A DNA stretch of 64,000 bases from Desulfobacterium sp. (GCA_016342325.1 JAEINR010000012.1:1-64000), one strand, 5' to 3'; shown: positions 33,474-42,960, counted from the first letter of the stretch. The notes: generated from the letters alone by a model not told the origin. Translations and numbers: made by a program.

Positions 33474-34397
33474 ATGAAAACGCTTGGTCTCGTTTCAAGA
33501 TTATCAGTGTTCGGATTCGGGTTGACGCTCATTGCCTGTTTAATAAATCCCCTTGTGGCAGTCGCTCACCAATCATGCCCAGGCCATCACAACCATAATC
33601 TTCACCTCAACACGGTTGATTTAAATACAGGGGTAACCCTTCAGTATGCCGAACGTGGTCATGGCAAAGGTAATGTTGTGGTTTTTCTCCATGGCTATAC
33701 AGATTCCTGGTTCTCTTTCAGCTCTGTGATTGAGAATCTGCCCGGTAGATTTCACGCTTACGCCATAACACAGAGGGGGCATGGGGACTCTGATAAACCG
33801 GAAGTTGCTTCCGAGTATGAGATAGACCGTTTTGTGAATGATTTTATCGCATTTCTGGATCATTTCAGGATCCGCCGGGTCTCTTTGGTGGGGCATTCAA
33901 TGGGCAGCATCATTGCTCAACGCATCGCTATGGATCACCCCGATCGAATCAAAAAACTGGTTTTAATCGGCGCCACTGCTGATCCTTCCACGAACCCAGA
34001 ACTTATAGGGTTAAAACAATATGTGGATACCCTTGAAGATCCAATTGATCCTGATTTTATTTATAATTTTCAGGCAAGTACCGTCTACAATCCCCTTGAA
34101 GAAGAATTTCTTAACAGGGTGGTTATGGAAAGCCAGAAGGTGCCTGCATTTGTTTGGAAAGCGGCTTTAACAGGATTAGTTAACGCAGATTATGTCGCTG
34201 AGCTACCTTCTATTACAGCGCCCACCTTGATTGTCTGGGGGGATAAAGATGGTCTTTTTCTTATGGATGATCAAATAACTTTGGAGGCAGGCATCTCTGA
34301 TTCCACCCTGCTTGTCTACGAGAATGCAGGGCATGGCCTGCATTGGGAAGACCCGATACGTTTTGCTTACGATCTTGCTGCGTTTCTCTTTCGTTAA
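33474..34397 (+). CDS. Exported alpha/beta hydrolase
   Basis: A 307-residue hydrolase with an N-terminal signal peptide (hydrophobic to about residue 31, AVAHQS) and a short His-rich start (GHHNHNLH). The fold motifs are HGYTDSWFSF for the oxyanion loop, nucleophile Ser in GHSMGS (about residue 142), the acid in WGDKDGLF, and the catalytic His in ENAGHGLHWE. Substrate is unknown; esters, lactones or haloalkanes are possible for this family. GGAGAG precedes the ATG. The gene is distinctly AT-rich, which suggests acquisition by transfer, and it has its own putative operator upstream. Confidence 0.88.
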   Translation: MKTLGLVSRLSVFGFGLTLIACLINPLVAVAHQSCPGHHNHNLHLNTVDLNTGVTLQYAERGHGKGNVVVFLHGYTDSWFSFSSVIENLPGRFHAYAITQRGHGDSDKPEVASEYEIDRFVNDFIAFLDHFRIRRVSLVGHSMGSIIAQRIAMDHPDRIKKLVLIGATADPSTNPELIGLKQYVDTLEDPIDPDFIYNFQASTVYNPLEEEFLNRVVMESQKVPAFVWKAALTGLVNADYVAELPSITAPTLIVWGDKDGLFLMDDQITLEAGISDSTLLVYENAGHGLHWEDPIRFAYDLAAFLFR

Positions 34398-34451
34398 ACC
34401 CGGGGGGCAAGTTTTAGATTTTTGATTCAAAAGATGACATCAGTCCTTTCA

Positions 34452-34517
34452 AGGTACCGGCACTTTTCCGAAGCCGGTACAACCCCCTTTCGTCGCTTTT
34501 GATGAGGCCTTCCTAGG
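34452..34517 (-). pseudogene. paaX fragment (relic A)
   Basis: About 65 bp on the minus strand are roughly 85% identical to 32877-32942 of the intact paaX. They translate as EGLIKSDERGLYRLRKSAGT against EGLIENDERGLYRLRKSSGT. The similarity ends abruptly on both sides. This is a relic of a second paaX-like gene. Confidence 0.7.
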
Positions 34518-34563
34518 ATAAAAAGCTTGATCTTACGGCGCTATTTGGACATAATATCCCCCT

Positions 34564-36525
34564 ATGAAACAGGATAATATGCACACTGAGGCCGTTGAAA
34601 ACCGGAAAATGGAAATTAATTTTTTCACACTGAAATTTTCGGGAAATTCTGCCCACCTTGAAAATGAATTCATCACCTCTTTTCATGCAGGATCATTAAC
34701 TCAACTGCGAATTACCTTGATGTTTGCTGTTCTTATTTACGGGTTTTTCGGTCTTCTCGATTCAGAGCTTCTTCCCGGTGTGAAGGAGAAACTCTGGTTC
34801 GTCAGGTATGCCATGATCTGTCCCGGGGTTTTCATCATGCTGGCCTTTACCTGGTCGAAGTATTTTTTAAAATTTATTCAGCCCCTTATTTTCATCGCCA
34901 TTATTTCCGCAGGCGCTGGAATTATGGCGATGATCGTTATTGCCCCCCCCCCTTTGAATTACTCCTATTATGCTGGTCTTATCCTTGTTCTTTTAATCGG
35001 CTATACCATGACCCGGATCGGGTTCCTGTGGGTGTCTGCAGGGGGGTGGACCGTTATCTGCGTTTATCAGGTCCTCATGATCGGCGTCCTTGAAATTCCG
35101 ACGCCTCTTTTGATCAGAAATAATTTTTTCCTGATCAGTTCAAATATCATCGGGATGTTTGCCGCATATTACCTGGAATACTATGCCCGAATAGGGTTTT
35201 TCACAACGGCACAATTGGCCTTTGAGCGGGAAAAAGTGAAACAGGCCAATGTTGATCTGGAAAAACGGGTTCTGGCCCGTACGTCCGATCTCCTTGATGT
35301 AAATGAAAGCCTGAAACGTGAGATCATCGAAAAAAAAAAGGTGGAAAAGGAGAGGGCCAAACTTGAGGGTCGCCTTGAACGGGCCCATAAGATGGAAGCG
35401 ATCGGTACCCTTGCAGGGGGCGTGGCCCATGATCTTAACAATATTTTATCGGGCCTTGTCAGCCTTCCTGAACTTCTTCTCATGGACTTGCCTGAGGACA
35501 GTCCCATGGCTCGGGACCTTCAAACCATCCAAGATTCCGGGATAAAAGCCGCGGCCATTGTTCAGGATCTTTTGACCCTTGCCAGAAGAGGGGTGGCTGT
35601 TATGGACGTGATCAACCTGAACTTTATTGTATCGGAGTATCTGGAAAGTTATGAACTCAAGCAGATGCGGTCATGTCATCCGGGGGTGCGGGTTGAAAGT
35701 CGTCTTGCCCCGGGTCTGATGAATACCGTCGGTTCCCAGGTGCATATTCTCAAAACAATCATGAACCTTGTGTTAAACGGGGCTGAAGCCCTGAAGGCCG
35801 AAGGTGAGATTGTTATCTCCACCAAAAATATTCATATTGAAAGTCCCCTGGTGGGTTATGAGGCGGTCCCCGCCGGAGAATACGCTGTGCTGGCGGTTTC
35901 TGATACCGGGGAAGGGATCGCTCCCTGCTATTTTAAGCGTATCTTTGAACCGTTTTTTACCAAGAAAGAGATGGGCCGAAGCGGTACGGGTCTGGGCATG
36001 ACCATCGTATGGGGCACTGTTAAAGATCATAAGGGGTTTCTGGATATTCAAAGCAAAAAGGGCGAGGGGACAACGTTCAGGCTCTATTTCCCGGTCACCG
36101 ACAGACCGCTTCCGGGTAAGGTGTTCTCCCTTTCTGTGGCCGATTATACGGGGGCTGGCGAATCCATACTGGTGATCGACGACAGCCCTGAACAGCGGGC
36201 CATCGCATCAGGGATACTTGAAAAACTAAACTATGAGGTCGCTGCCGTGTCAAGCGGAGAGGCGGCTGTGGAATGGCTGAAGGAGAGATCTGTTGATCTT
36301 GTACTCCTGGATATGCTCATGGAGCCCGGCATGGACGGCCTTGAAACCTATGGGGAAATTCTCCGCATTCATCCGGGTCAGAAAGCGGTGATTGCCAGCG
36401 GATTCTCTGAATCTATTCAAGTGAAGAGCACCCTGTCCCTTGGTGCCGGGGCATATGTCAAAAAACCGTATACCATGGAGGCTATCGGGCTTGCGGTTCA
36501 GCGCGGGTTAAATCCGTCGGTTTGA
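34564..36525 (+). CDS. Membrane-bound hybrid histidine kinase with C-terminal receiver
   Basis: A 653-residue sensor. Residues ~45-215 hold about six hydrophobic membrane helices, followed by a coiled coil (~220-280). HisKA has the phospho-acceptor His in LAGGVAHDLNNILSG (about residue 297). HATPase G-boxes are DTGEGIAP and GRSGTGLGMTIVWG. A C-terminal receiver starts SILVIDDSPEQRA, with its phospho-acceptor in VLLDMLMEPGMDG, and ends VKKPYTMEAIG. No separate response regulator is adjacent. The signal is probably membrane-related but unknown. Relics of paaX and fic flank it on both sides, suggesting it sits in a recombined spot. Confidence 0.9.
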   Translation: MKQDNMHTEAVENRKMEINFFTLKFSGNSAHLENEFITSFHAGSLTQLRITLMFAVLIYGFFGLLDSELLPGVKEKLWFVRYAMICPGVFIMLAFTWSKYFLKFIQPLIFIAIISAGAGIMAMIVIAPPPLNYSYYAGLILVLLIGYTMTRIGFLWVSAGGWTVICVYQVLMIGVLEIPTPLLIRNNFFLISSNIIGMFAAYYLEYYARIGFFTTAQLAFEREKVKQANVDLEKRVLARTSDLLDVNESLKREIIEKKKVEKERAKLEGRLERAHKMEAIGTLAGGVAHDLNNILSGLVSLPELLLMDLPEDSPMARDLQTIQDSGIKAAAIVQDLLTLARRGVAVMDVINLNFIVSEYLESYELKQMRSCHPGVRVESRLAPGLMNTVGSQVHILKTIMNLVLNGAEALKAEGEIVISTKNIHIESPLVGYEAVPAGEYAVLAVSDTGEGIAPCYFKRIFEPFFTKKEMGRSGTGLGMTIVWGTVKDHKGFLDIQSKKGEGTTFRLYFPVTDRPLPGKVFSLSVADYTGAGESILVIDDSPEQRAIASGILEKLNYEVAAVSSGEAAVEWLKERSVDLVLLDMLMEPGMDGLETYGEILRIHPGQKAVIASGFSESIQVKSTLSLGAGAYVKKPYTMEAIGLAVQRGLNPSV

Positions 36526-36547
36526 TATGGCCCCGGCTGTAAGGGAC

Positions 36548-36655
36548 ATCGTTTACCGGAACGGAAGTATTCTGTTTCATCAACCAGCCCCATGACCCTT
36601 TCCATACCACTGTAAGGGGGGGGGGTACTGTGCCACCGGGTCATATGCATGTAAA
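36548..36655 (-). pseudogene. Chimeric relic: fic-like and paaX-like fragments (relic B)
   Basis: Minus-strand translation across this stretch gives MTRWHSTPPP, resembling FTRWRNAPPL of PaaX, and then MGLVDETEYFRSGK, resembling MARLVDETGCFRSGG of the Fic protein encoded at 41582-42612. The fic-like part is strong at DNA level; the paaX-like part (about 36601-36645) is weaker. The rest of the gap 36526-37002 shows no gene that I recognise. Confidence 0.5.
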
Positions 36656-37002
36656 AAAGTAACCGGACACTACTCTCTGAAACAGGGTTTTGGGGGGTTG
36701 ACTTTCCCCACAATTTTTTATACAGCACAAAGATTGTGGGCATCATCTCAAGATTCAAGAATCGGCACAGGTTTCCAATCATTCCAACAGACACACCCTG
36801 GTACTTTACTCCCCCGGCGTTAACTTCTTTCAGGCAGCTTTCTTACCATATCGTTGGTCTACAATGAAACGGCTGGCACGATATTGGATTCCCTGAAACC
36901 CTCGCAAATAAGCTGCCGCCCGGCCAACCTGGCACTCCCTCCATGGATGTCACTCGATCATTCCATGGGGCGCAACAATGGAACATCCAGCAAGGAGGTC
37001 CA

Positions 37003-40000
37003 ATGAAAACGTTATGGAAACAGGCCATAATCCTGGCGGTCGTTTTTGTTACCACCCCGGCCCTTGCCGATGTCACCTTTGAGGACCCCCTGGGTGAGAT
37101 CCCATTTGCTCAGAGTGACATCACCAACCTCCAGGTCGGCGTCAGCGAGGGCAGACTGCTGGTCACCATTTTCTACGGCGAGGAGGTTGGCCTTACCGAT
37201 TCCAATTACGGGACCCTCTTCATCGATGCCGACCGGAATCCTGACACTGGCATCCGTATGGGGGCGGACGTGATCCTCTGGTACACCTATACCGGTGTTT
37301 ATTCCGGGGGGTATGTGAATATAAACCATGAACGCTTCGATATCGGGGACCAGGGCACCCTCCTTACCACGGGTGTGGATTTTATCAGGTTTTCCTTGCC
37401 CCTCTCCCTGTTGGGGGGCAGGGAAGATCCCCTGCTCTTTGTGGCCTCCTCCTGGATCTTCGGGAACACCTTTTATGACCGGGTACCCGATGCCGGATTT
37501 CTGGATGCGGGCACGGGTCTCTCCGTGATACCACGGCCGGGCAATGGGGCCATTCATTTACGGGTATCCGATCCTGCCGGTGATGCCTTCTTCCCCGATA
37601 TCACCGGCCTGGAGTTCCAGGTGGCCGAGGGCAACCTCAGGGTGTGGCTCACCTTTGCCCACGGGGTGGAAAAGGCGGACCTCACCGCAGCCCAGGATGT
37701 GATGGTGATCAACCTTCATATGGACCTGGATAAGAGGCTCTGGACCGGCTTTGCCAACGCCCATGAGGAGCCCCCCACCTTTGGCATCGACCGCACCGTA
37801 TCCCTCATGCTCAGCGACCTCTTTTCCGTTCCCCAGGGTACGTTGAAGATGCGGCCCCCTGACGATCCCGCCACGCCCCTGGACGATCTTTCCAGCGAAC
37901 TCATCGGCATCGGCCTGGGCCGCCAGGAGAACGATACCCGCCTGGTGGTTGGAAAGAACGATAGATTTCACACCGCAGCCAACACGATTTTCATCAGCAT
38001 TCCTCTCTCCTACCTGGGCTATGACGACGGTGACATGGTGGTCATGGCAGAGACCTTTCTCCAGTCAACCCTCACACCGGGGCACGCGGATTCCCTGCCC
38101 GACTCCGGGGCCCTGGACACCAAGCCCGGGTTGCTCCCAGCTGAGATCCTTCGGCCCGTGGCCTCCTGCGTCTCTTCCCAGGTTACAGGCACGGATCCGG
38201 CGGACGACTCCCTGGGCTTTGGCCTGCAGGGGGATGAGATCATTTCCTCCCGTGCCTGCGCCCTGGACAGCGGTGGCCTGATGATCTCCGTGGACCTGGA
38301 GAGCCTGGCCTATGACGATCTGGCCTATCTTAATCTTTTTGTCGACCGGGACAACGATCCCTGGACCGGCATTGCCCTTGTGAACGGGACTCCGGAGATT
38401 GCGGGTGCGGATTTCTACCTCTGTATGCGCATCGCGCCGGTGCCTGATCCCACCATCGTGACCACGCTTCTCGTGGAGTTCGGTTCCCCACCATTGGGGT
38501 CGGGGATCCACCGGGTGGATCACCTGGTGAGCCTGCGCACCGGGGGGACGCTGAATTCCGAGGTGTCAGGCGGTCACTACACCCTCACCCTGCCTCCGGA
38601 GATCCTTGGGGGCGGCACCCAGGGCACGGTTAAATATGTGATCACCGCCACCCAGCAGAGTTTCACCAACGAGAATGGTGTGACCTGGAAGAACGAAGAC
38701 GGTACCTGGGAGGCAGGCCTGGGGCAGGAGACCGCCTTCCTCTCTCCCCAGGGCGTGCCCTCCCTCCTGGACACGGCACCGAATCTGGGATTTTTTCAGG
38801 CCCCTGCTCCTGCTCCCCCGTCCCTGTGGGCGGAGAGCATCACTCCCTCCCGGGGAACACCGGCAGGAGGAACGCCTGTAACGGTGTTTGGAAAGGGTTT
38901 TGAGAGGGGGGTGGGGGTGCAGGTGGGCACCACTTTGCTCCTTCCGGAGGACATGTGCTTTCTCTCCTCCGGTGGGGTGGCCCTTGTGACGCCTGGCGGT
39001 TCACCCGGGCCTGCGGATCTCCTTCTTTCGAACCCGGTGAGCGGCGAGACCTTTGAGATTTCGGCGGTGTTTCTCTACGCCGATCCCCTGGTGGGCAGCC
39101 CTCGGATATCCGGAGTGGAACCGGACTTGGGCCCCCTTAGTGGCGGCGGTAGCGTGCAGATCACCGGTACCAACTTCATCTCCGGTGCAGGGGTGGCCTT
39201 TGGCGGTGCCCCGGCTTCGGCAATGGTGATATCTGCTTTTGAGATCACGGCAGTGGTGCCACCGGGAGATATCGGGCCCGTTGATATCCAGGTGGTGAAC
39301 CCGGACGGTTCTTCAGGCGGACTGGAGAGGGGGTACAACTATGGTTCGCGGCCCCCTGGGGTGTGGAGCCTGTTTCCGGTTTTCGGGCCACTTTCCGGTG
39401 GTACCCGGGTGACCCTGGCCGGCGATCGGTTTCAGGCCGGTGCCGTCGTTGAGATCGGGGGGATTGCCCTCTCAGATCTCCAGGTGGTCTCCCCTCGCTT
39501 ACTTGTCGGCACGACCCAGGCCATGGGGACGCCCGGGTGGAAGGCGATTTCGGTGACCAACCCGGATGGGGTGGGCACGGTGAAGGAGACCGCTTTTCTC
39601 TGGGGCGGCACAGATCCCGGCCTCTCCCCTCCCGGCCTGCTGGGGGGGCAGCCCCTTTCCTCCCCCACATCGGGAGGTGTGTTGGTAACCATCAGCGGAT
39701 ACGACTTCCAGGCCGGTCTCACCGTCTTCTTTGACGGGGTTCCGGTACCTGTGGAGCATTTTGACGGCAGCGGGCTGATCCAGGTCACGGCTCCGTCCCA
39801 CGGGCCGGGCATGGTTGAGATCAAGGTGGTCAACCCCGATGCCAAGGCGGTTTCCTTTCCCGCGGATCAGCCCTGGAACTCCTTTACCTATGATTCGGGC
39901 CTTCCCACCATATCCATGGTCTACACCGAGGATTACATTCACGAGAGTCCCACCACCGGGGGCAAGGGCGTGACGATCAGCGGAAGCAATTTCAGGCCCG

Positions 40001-41367
40001 GCGCCCATGTGGCCTTTGGCGGCAACCCGGCAGTGGTTACCGATGTGAGCCCCATCGCCGTCACGGTGATCACCCCGCCCCATGAACCGGGGCCGGTGGA
40101 TATTACTGTGACCAATCCAGGTGGGCTGACAGGCGTTTATACCGGTGATATCATCTGGGGCGACTTCACCTATGTTGGGTCGCCGCCCCCCGGCCCGGTG
40201 GTCACAAGCCTGAATCCGGATTTCGGGTCTTTGACCGGCGGGGAGATGGTCTCCATTTCCGGCAGCGGGTTTTTCAGTGGGGCCCGGCTTTTCTTTGGCC
40301 CTTTCCAGGCGGAAATCGAGGACCACGTTTCCCCGTCCCTGATCCAGGCCCGGCTCCCCCGGTGTGCCATGGGTATCATGGATGTGACGGTGATCAATGC
40401 CGACGGCCAGGAGGGGGGGCTGCCAGGAGGCTTTACCGCAATCGCACCCCTCCCGGTGGTGAATGATGTTGAACCGGGGACCGGCCCCTGTGCTGGAGGA
40501 ACCTTCGTGACGATCCAGGGAGAGGGCTTCCTGCCGGAGAGCCTGGTTCGGGTGGGGGGAAACCCGGCCGCTGGCCTAAGGTTTGTGGATGAAACAATCC
40601 TCACTGCCACCATGCCTCCCGGGTTTCCAGGCACGGTTGCCGTGGAGGTGATCAACCCGGGGGACCAGGCAGGTACCCTGGCTGGTGCTTATACCTTTCA
40701 GGGGGAGAGTGCACCCCTGCCCCAGCTCTTCACGCTTTTTCCGTCCTCCGGACCCCAGGAGGGGGGGATCCGGGTGGAGATGATCGGCCAGGGAATCCTT
40801 TCAGGTGCCTCCCTAACGGTTGGGACCCAGCCGATGATCGATCCTGATATCGTCTCAACCACCACACTCACCATGGTGATTCCTCCGGGAGAGGCGGGGG
40901 CCTGGGATGTCACGTTGACCAATGCAGATGGCGGATCGGCCGTGCTTCCGGAAAGCTTTGTGTACATCGATCCCCTGGCTCCCTCCCCCCAGGTGGATTC
41001 GGTCCTGCCCGCCACTGGTCCGGCAGCGGGCGGCACCCCCATTGTCGTATCGGGTGCCCACTTCCAGCCCGGCGCCCAAGTTTACCTGGGAGACCTGTTG
41101 ATCTTGGAGCCCTCCCGGCTCTTCTCCGGTGAAATCACCGGAACCACCCCGGCCCACCCAGCCGGGGCTGTAGAGATCCGGGTGGTGAATCCAGATGGGA
41201 AGGAGGGCACGCTTTCCCAGGGCTTTACCTATGATCTTCCGTCCTGGTACCCCTTTGACAAAGACCAGGACGGCGATGTGGATGGGAAGGATCTGGCCCT
41301 CTGCATACAAACCGGAAGCTTTGATGTCGCGGCTTTTGCCGAAGAATTCGGCAGACTGCCCCCTTAA
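37003..41367 (+). CDS. Large secreted IPT/TIG-repeat protein with C-terminal dockerin-like motif
   Basis: A 1454-residue exported protein. Signal peptide residues 1-22 (TTPALADV). Residues ~25-600 hold three related beta-rich units, each ending in a similar phrase (VPDAGFLDAGTG, LPDSGALDTKPG, LLDTAPNLGF), which may bind sugars or form a DOMON-like fold. Residues ~605-1405 contain nine IPT/TIG immunoglobulin-like repeats with the recurring GPxxGGTxVTIxGxxFxxG opening. The C-terminus has a Ca-binding loop DKDQDGDVDGKDL as in a half dockerin and ends EFGRLPP. AAGGAGG precedes ATG 37003. It probably acts at the cell surface in adhesion or matrix formation. It stands alone, followed by a strong inverted repeat. 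Confidence 0.88.
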   Translation: MKTLWKQAIILAVVFVTTPALADVTFEDPLGEIPFAQSDITNLQVGVSEGRLLVTIFYGEEVGLTDSNYGTLFIDADRNPDTGIRMGADVILWYTYTGVYSGGYVNINHERFDIGDQGTLLTTGVDFIRFSLPLSLLGGREDPLLFVASSWIFGNTFYDRVPDAGFLDAGTGLSVIPRPGNGAIHLRVSDPAGDAFFPDITGLEFQVAEGNLRVWLTFAHGVEKADLTAAQDVMVINLHMDLDKRLWTGFANAHEEPPTFGIDRTVSLMLSDLFSVPQGTLKMRPPDDPATPLDDLSSELIGIGLGRQENDTRLVVGKNDRFHTAANTIFISIPLSYLGYDDGDMVVMAETFLQSTLTPGHADSLPDSGALDTKPGLLPAEILRPVASCVSSQVTGTDPADDSLGFGLQGDEIISSRACALDSGGLMISVDLESLAYDDLAYLNLFVDRDNDPWTGIALVNGTPEIAGADFYLCMRIAPVPDPTIVTTLLVEFGSPPLGSGIHRVDHLVSLRTGGTLNSEVSGGHYTLTLPPEILGGGTQGTVKYVITATQQSFTNENGVTWKNEDGTWEAGLGQETAFLSPQGVPSLLDTAPNLGFFQAPAPAPPSLWAESITPSRGTPAGGTPVTVFGKGFERGVGVQVGTTLLLPEDMCFLSSGGVALVTPGGSPGPADLLLSNPVSGETFEISAVFLYADPLVGSPRISGVEPDLGPLSGGGSVQITGTNFISGAGVAFGGAPASAMVISAFEITAVVPPGDIGPVDIQVVNPDGSSGGLERGYNYGSRPPGVWSLFPVFGPLSGGTRVTLAGDRFQAGAVVEIGGIALSDLQVVSPRLLVGTTQAMGTPGWKAISVTNPDGVGTVKETAFLWGGTDPGLSPPGLLGGQPLSSPTSGGVLVTISGYDFQAGLTVFFDGVPVPVEHFDGSGLIQVTAPSHGPGMVEIKVVNPDAKAVSFPADQPWNSFTYDSGLPTISMVYTEDYIHESPTTGGKGVTISGSNFRPGAHVAFGGNPAVVTDVSPIAVTVITPPHEPGPVDITVTNPGGLTGVYTGDIIWGDFTYVGSPPPGPVVTSLNPDFGSLTGGEMVSISGSGFFSGARLFFGPFQAEIEDHVSPSLIQARLPRCAMGIMDVTVINADGQEGGLPGGFTAIAPLPVVNDVEPGTGPCAGGTFVTIQGEGFLPESLVRVGGNPAAGLRFVDETILTATMPPGFPGTVAVEVINPGDQAGTLAGAYTFQGESAPLPQLFTLFPSSGPQEGGIRVEMIGQGILSGASLTVGTQPMIDPDIVSTTTLTMVIPPGEAGAWDVTLTNADGGSAVLPESFVYIDPLAPSPQVDSVLPATGPAAGGTPIVVSGAHFQPGAQVYLGDLLILEPSRLFSGEITGTTPAHPAGAVEIRVVNPDGKEGTLSQGFTYDLPSWYPFDKDQDGDVDGKDLALCIQTGSFDVAAFAEEFGRLPP

Positions 41368-41437
41368 TATCAGGCCGATACGGTGACCGGGGGCCCGAAA
41401 CGACGTCCCCGGTCTCCCCTGAAATTATAGTTTACGG

Positions 41438-41466
41438 CGAACGACCGAGGATTCCTCGGTCGTTCG
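41438..41466. terminator. Perfect 13-bp inverted repeat downstream of the IPT gene
   Basis: CGAACGACCGAGG and CCTCGGTCGTTCG flank a 3-nt loop, 71 bp after the stop codon. No U-tract follows, so it may act as an RNA 3'-end stabiliser or a bidirectional barrier rather than a classical terminator. Confidence 0.55.
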
Positions 41467-41581
41467 TAGCCCGTCCTGATCACCGATTTATGTATCTCTT
41501 TGGGACGCAGTGCAATGGTTCTCTTTGGGTTTAATTATTAAGAAATCCTTAGAAGTTGCGTCTTCAAACAATCCAGCTCTC

Positions 41582-42612
41582 CTATTCGTCCATGACTTGG
41601 AAGGTCGTCAACAGTTCCGCCCCAAGGGCGGTTAGCCGGTATTGCTGGTTTCTTGATCGGGGGGTGTCCGGATGGGTCATTTCAATCCATTGGGAGTGAA
41701 GGGCCAGTTGAAGGTAATTTTTTCGAAAGGTGGGACGATGGGAGAGCCCAAGTTTTGCCATGATCCCAGCGGCACTGCATGGGGAATTCCTGAGAATATG
41801 GAGCAGTCGCTTTACTTGGTCGGTTACTTGGTCGGTTACTTGGTCGGTCGAACCTTTTATCTCCCCAAGAGCCTGGAGAATGGCGCTGAGCATGAACGTG
41901 ACAAAGGGCGTGGCATCCGATGCGTCGTCAGACGCCCTTAATGCGGTATAATATTCCTGCTGGCGGTCCCGGACGACGCTTTCCACGGGTAAAAGGGCAA
42001 AAATCGGTCGCCATTGGCTGAGAATCAAGGTCTGCCAAAGTCGGCCAAGCCGGCCATTGCCGTCCTGGAAAGGATGGATAAACTCAAATTCGTAGTGAAA
42101 CAAGCAGCTTTTCACAAGGGGGCATTCATCCGTCTGCCTCAACCATGACAGCAGGTCGTCCATTAACCGCGATACCTGACTTGCCGGGGGGGCATATGAA
42201 CAACAACGCTGCCTTTTTGAATGCCAACGCCCCCGGAACGAAAGCATCCGGTTTCATCAACCAGCCTGGCCATCAACAGGCCATGGGCAGCAAGAAGGTC
42301 TTTCCGGGAATGGGCAGACCAGTTGGGCAGCTCCTCGTAGGCGGTAAATGTATTTCGCACCTCCTGGACCTCCCGGGGCATTCCCAGCACTCGTTTGCCG
42401 GAAATCACCGCCGTCACCTGTTCCAGGCTCAGGGTATTTCCTTCGATTGCTAGTGAGGCCTGAATCGTTTTGATCTGATTGTCCCGCCGAAGCTTGGGTA
42501 CAACGGTGGTATCGGTATCGGTTTTCAGTTCTCCCAGGATCTCCCCGATCTCAACCACGCAATTGAGAATCCTGGTGGTAATCGTATATGGCGGCTTGTA
42601 TCTGTATGCCAT
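41582..42612 (-). pseudogene. fic: Fic-family protein gene with a frameshift in a C7 tract
   Basis: An N-terminal part (ATG 42612, MAYRYKPPYTITTRIL) reads up to VVVHMPPRQV and stops at 42163. The continuation is in the next frame from the same point (PPASQVSRLMDDLLSWLRQT). It carries the intact Fic motif HPFQDGNGRLGRLW and a C-terminal winged-helix region. Adding one C to the seven-C tract at 42186-42192 (G7 on the + strand) would restore a single ~343-residue protein. Fic proteins AMPylate or otherwise modify targets. The gene may be inactive, phase-variable, or affected by a sequencing error. Confidence 0.8.
41814..41849 (-). repeat. Three 12-bp tandem repeats in fic
   Basis: ACTTGGTCGGTT occurs three times in a row (last copy one base different). 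It encodes the linker TDQVTDQVTDQV between the Fic core and the winged helix. The unit is a multiple of three, so copy changes would alter linker length without shifting frame. Confidence 0.85.
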
Positions 42613-42702
42613 TGACCGTTCCCTCATTTTTTTTTCTATATTCCGCAAAATAAATTACTGCACAATGATTTGACCGTTATCAAAATCCCGGAAGCATAGC
42701 AA

Positions 42703-42874
42703 CGCCTCTTTGACAAAGAGGCGATCAAATTTTTATGTTGACCTATGTACCATCGGGTGTTTGCTCCAAGGGGATAGCGTTTAAAATCAAAGCGTGCCCT
42801 TTTAAATTGGAGGTATATCCGGGGACAGAAGGAGGGAGTGGCGGTGTTCCCAAGGCACTGTGGGGTGCCTTGGG
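42703..42874. other. Hairpins in the 348-bp gap upstream of fic
   Basis: Two strong inverted repeats are seen. CGCCTCTTTG and CAAAGAGGCG (42703-42723) are followed by a T5 run at 42730-42734, which is terminator-like for rightward transcription. CCCAAGGCAC and GTGCCTTGGG (42849-42874) lie next to the dispersed repeat at 42883-42957. No gene is recognised in 42613-42960. Confidence 0.5.
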
Positions 42875-42882
42875 AGCATTCG

Positions 42883-42957
42883 CTTCTTCGCTCTGATTTT
42901 CGTGTTATTTGGGCAAGATAATCAGAGCTCTTTTTGGGTCTGGCTTGTCTAGGGTAA
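42883..42957 (-). repeat. Dispersed ~76-bp 3'-UTR repeat, copy C
   Basis: Read on the minus strand this is strongly similar to 59181-59257 and 63385-63460: GACAAGCCAGACCCAAAAAG, then a TGATT-x-TCTTGCC block and CGAAAATCAGAGCGAAGAA. Internal arms GCTCTGATT and AATCAGAGC can form a hairpin. It begins 4 bp after the dctM stop codon in the direction of transcription. Confidence 0.75.
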
Positions 42958-42960
42958 GTG

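Noticed and set aside
34564-36525. Simple insertion of the hybrid kinase gene into a second paaX copy
   Set aside because: The two paaX-like fragments are in the wrong order for an insertion on the minus strand, and the second is joined to fic-like sequence. A more complex rearrangement is needed.
42163-42648. Fic gene as two separate functional proteins or programmed frameshift
   Set aside because: The second half has no start codon with an RBS, and the break occurs at a plain C7 tract without a shift-promoting structure that I can see. A mutation, slippage or sequencing error is simpler.
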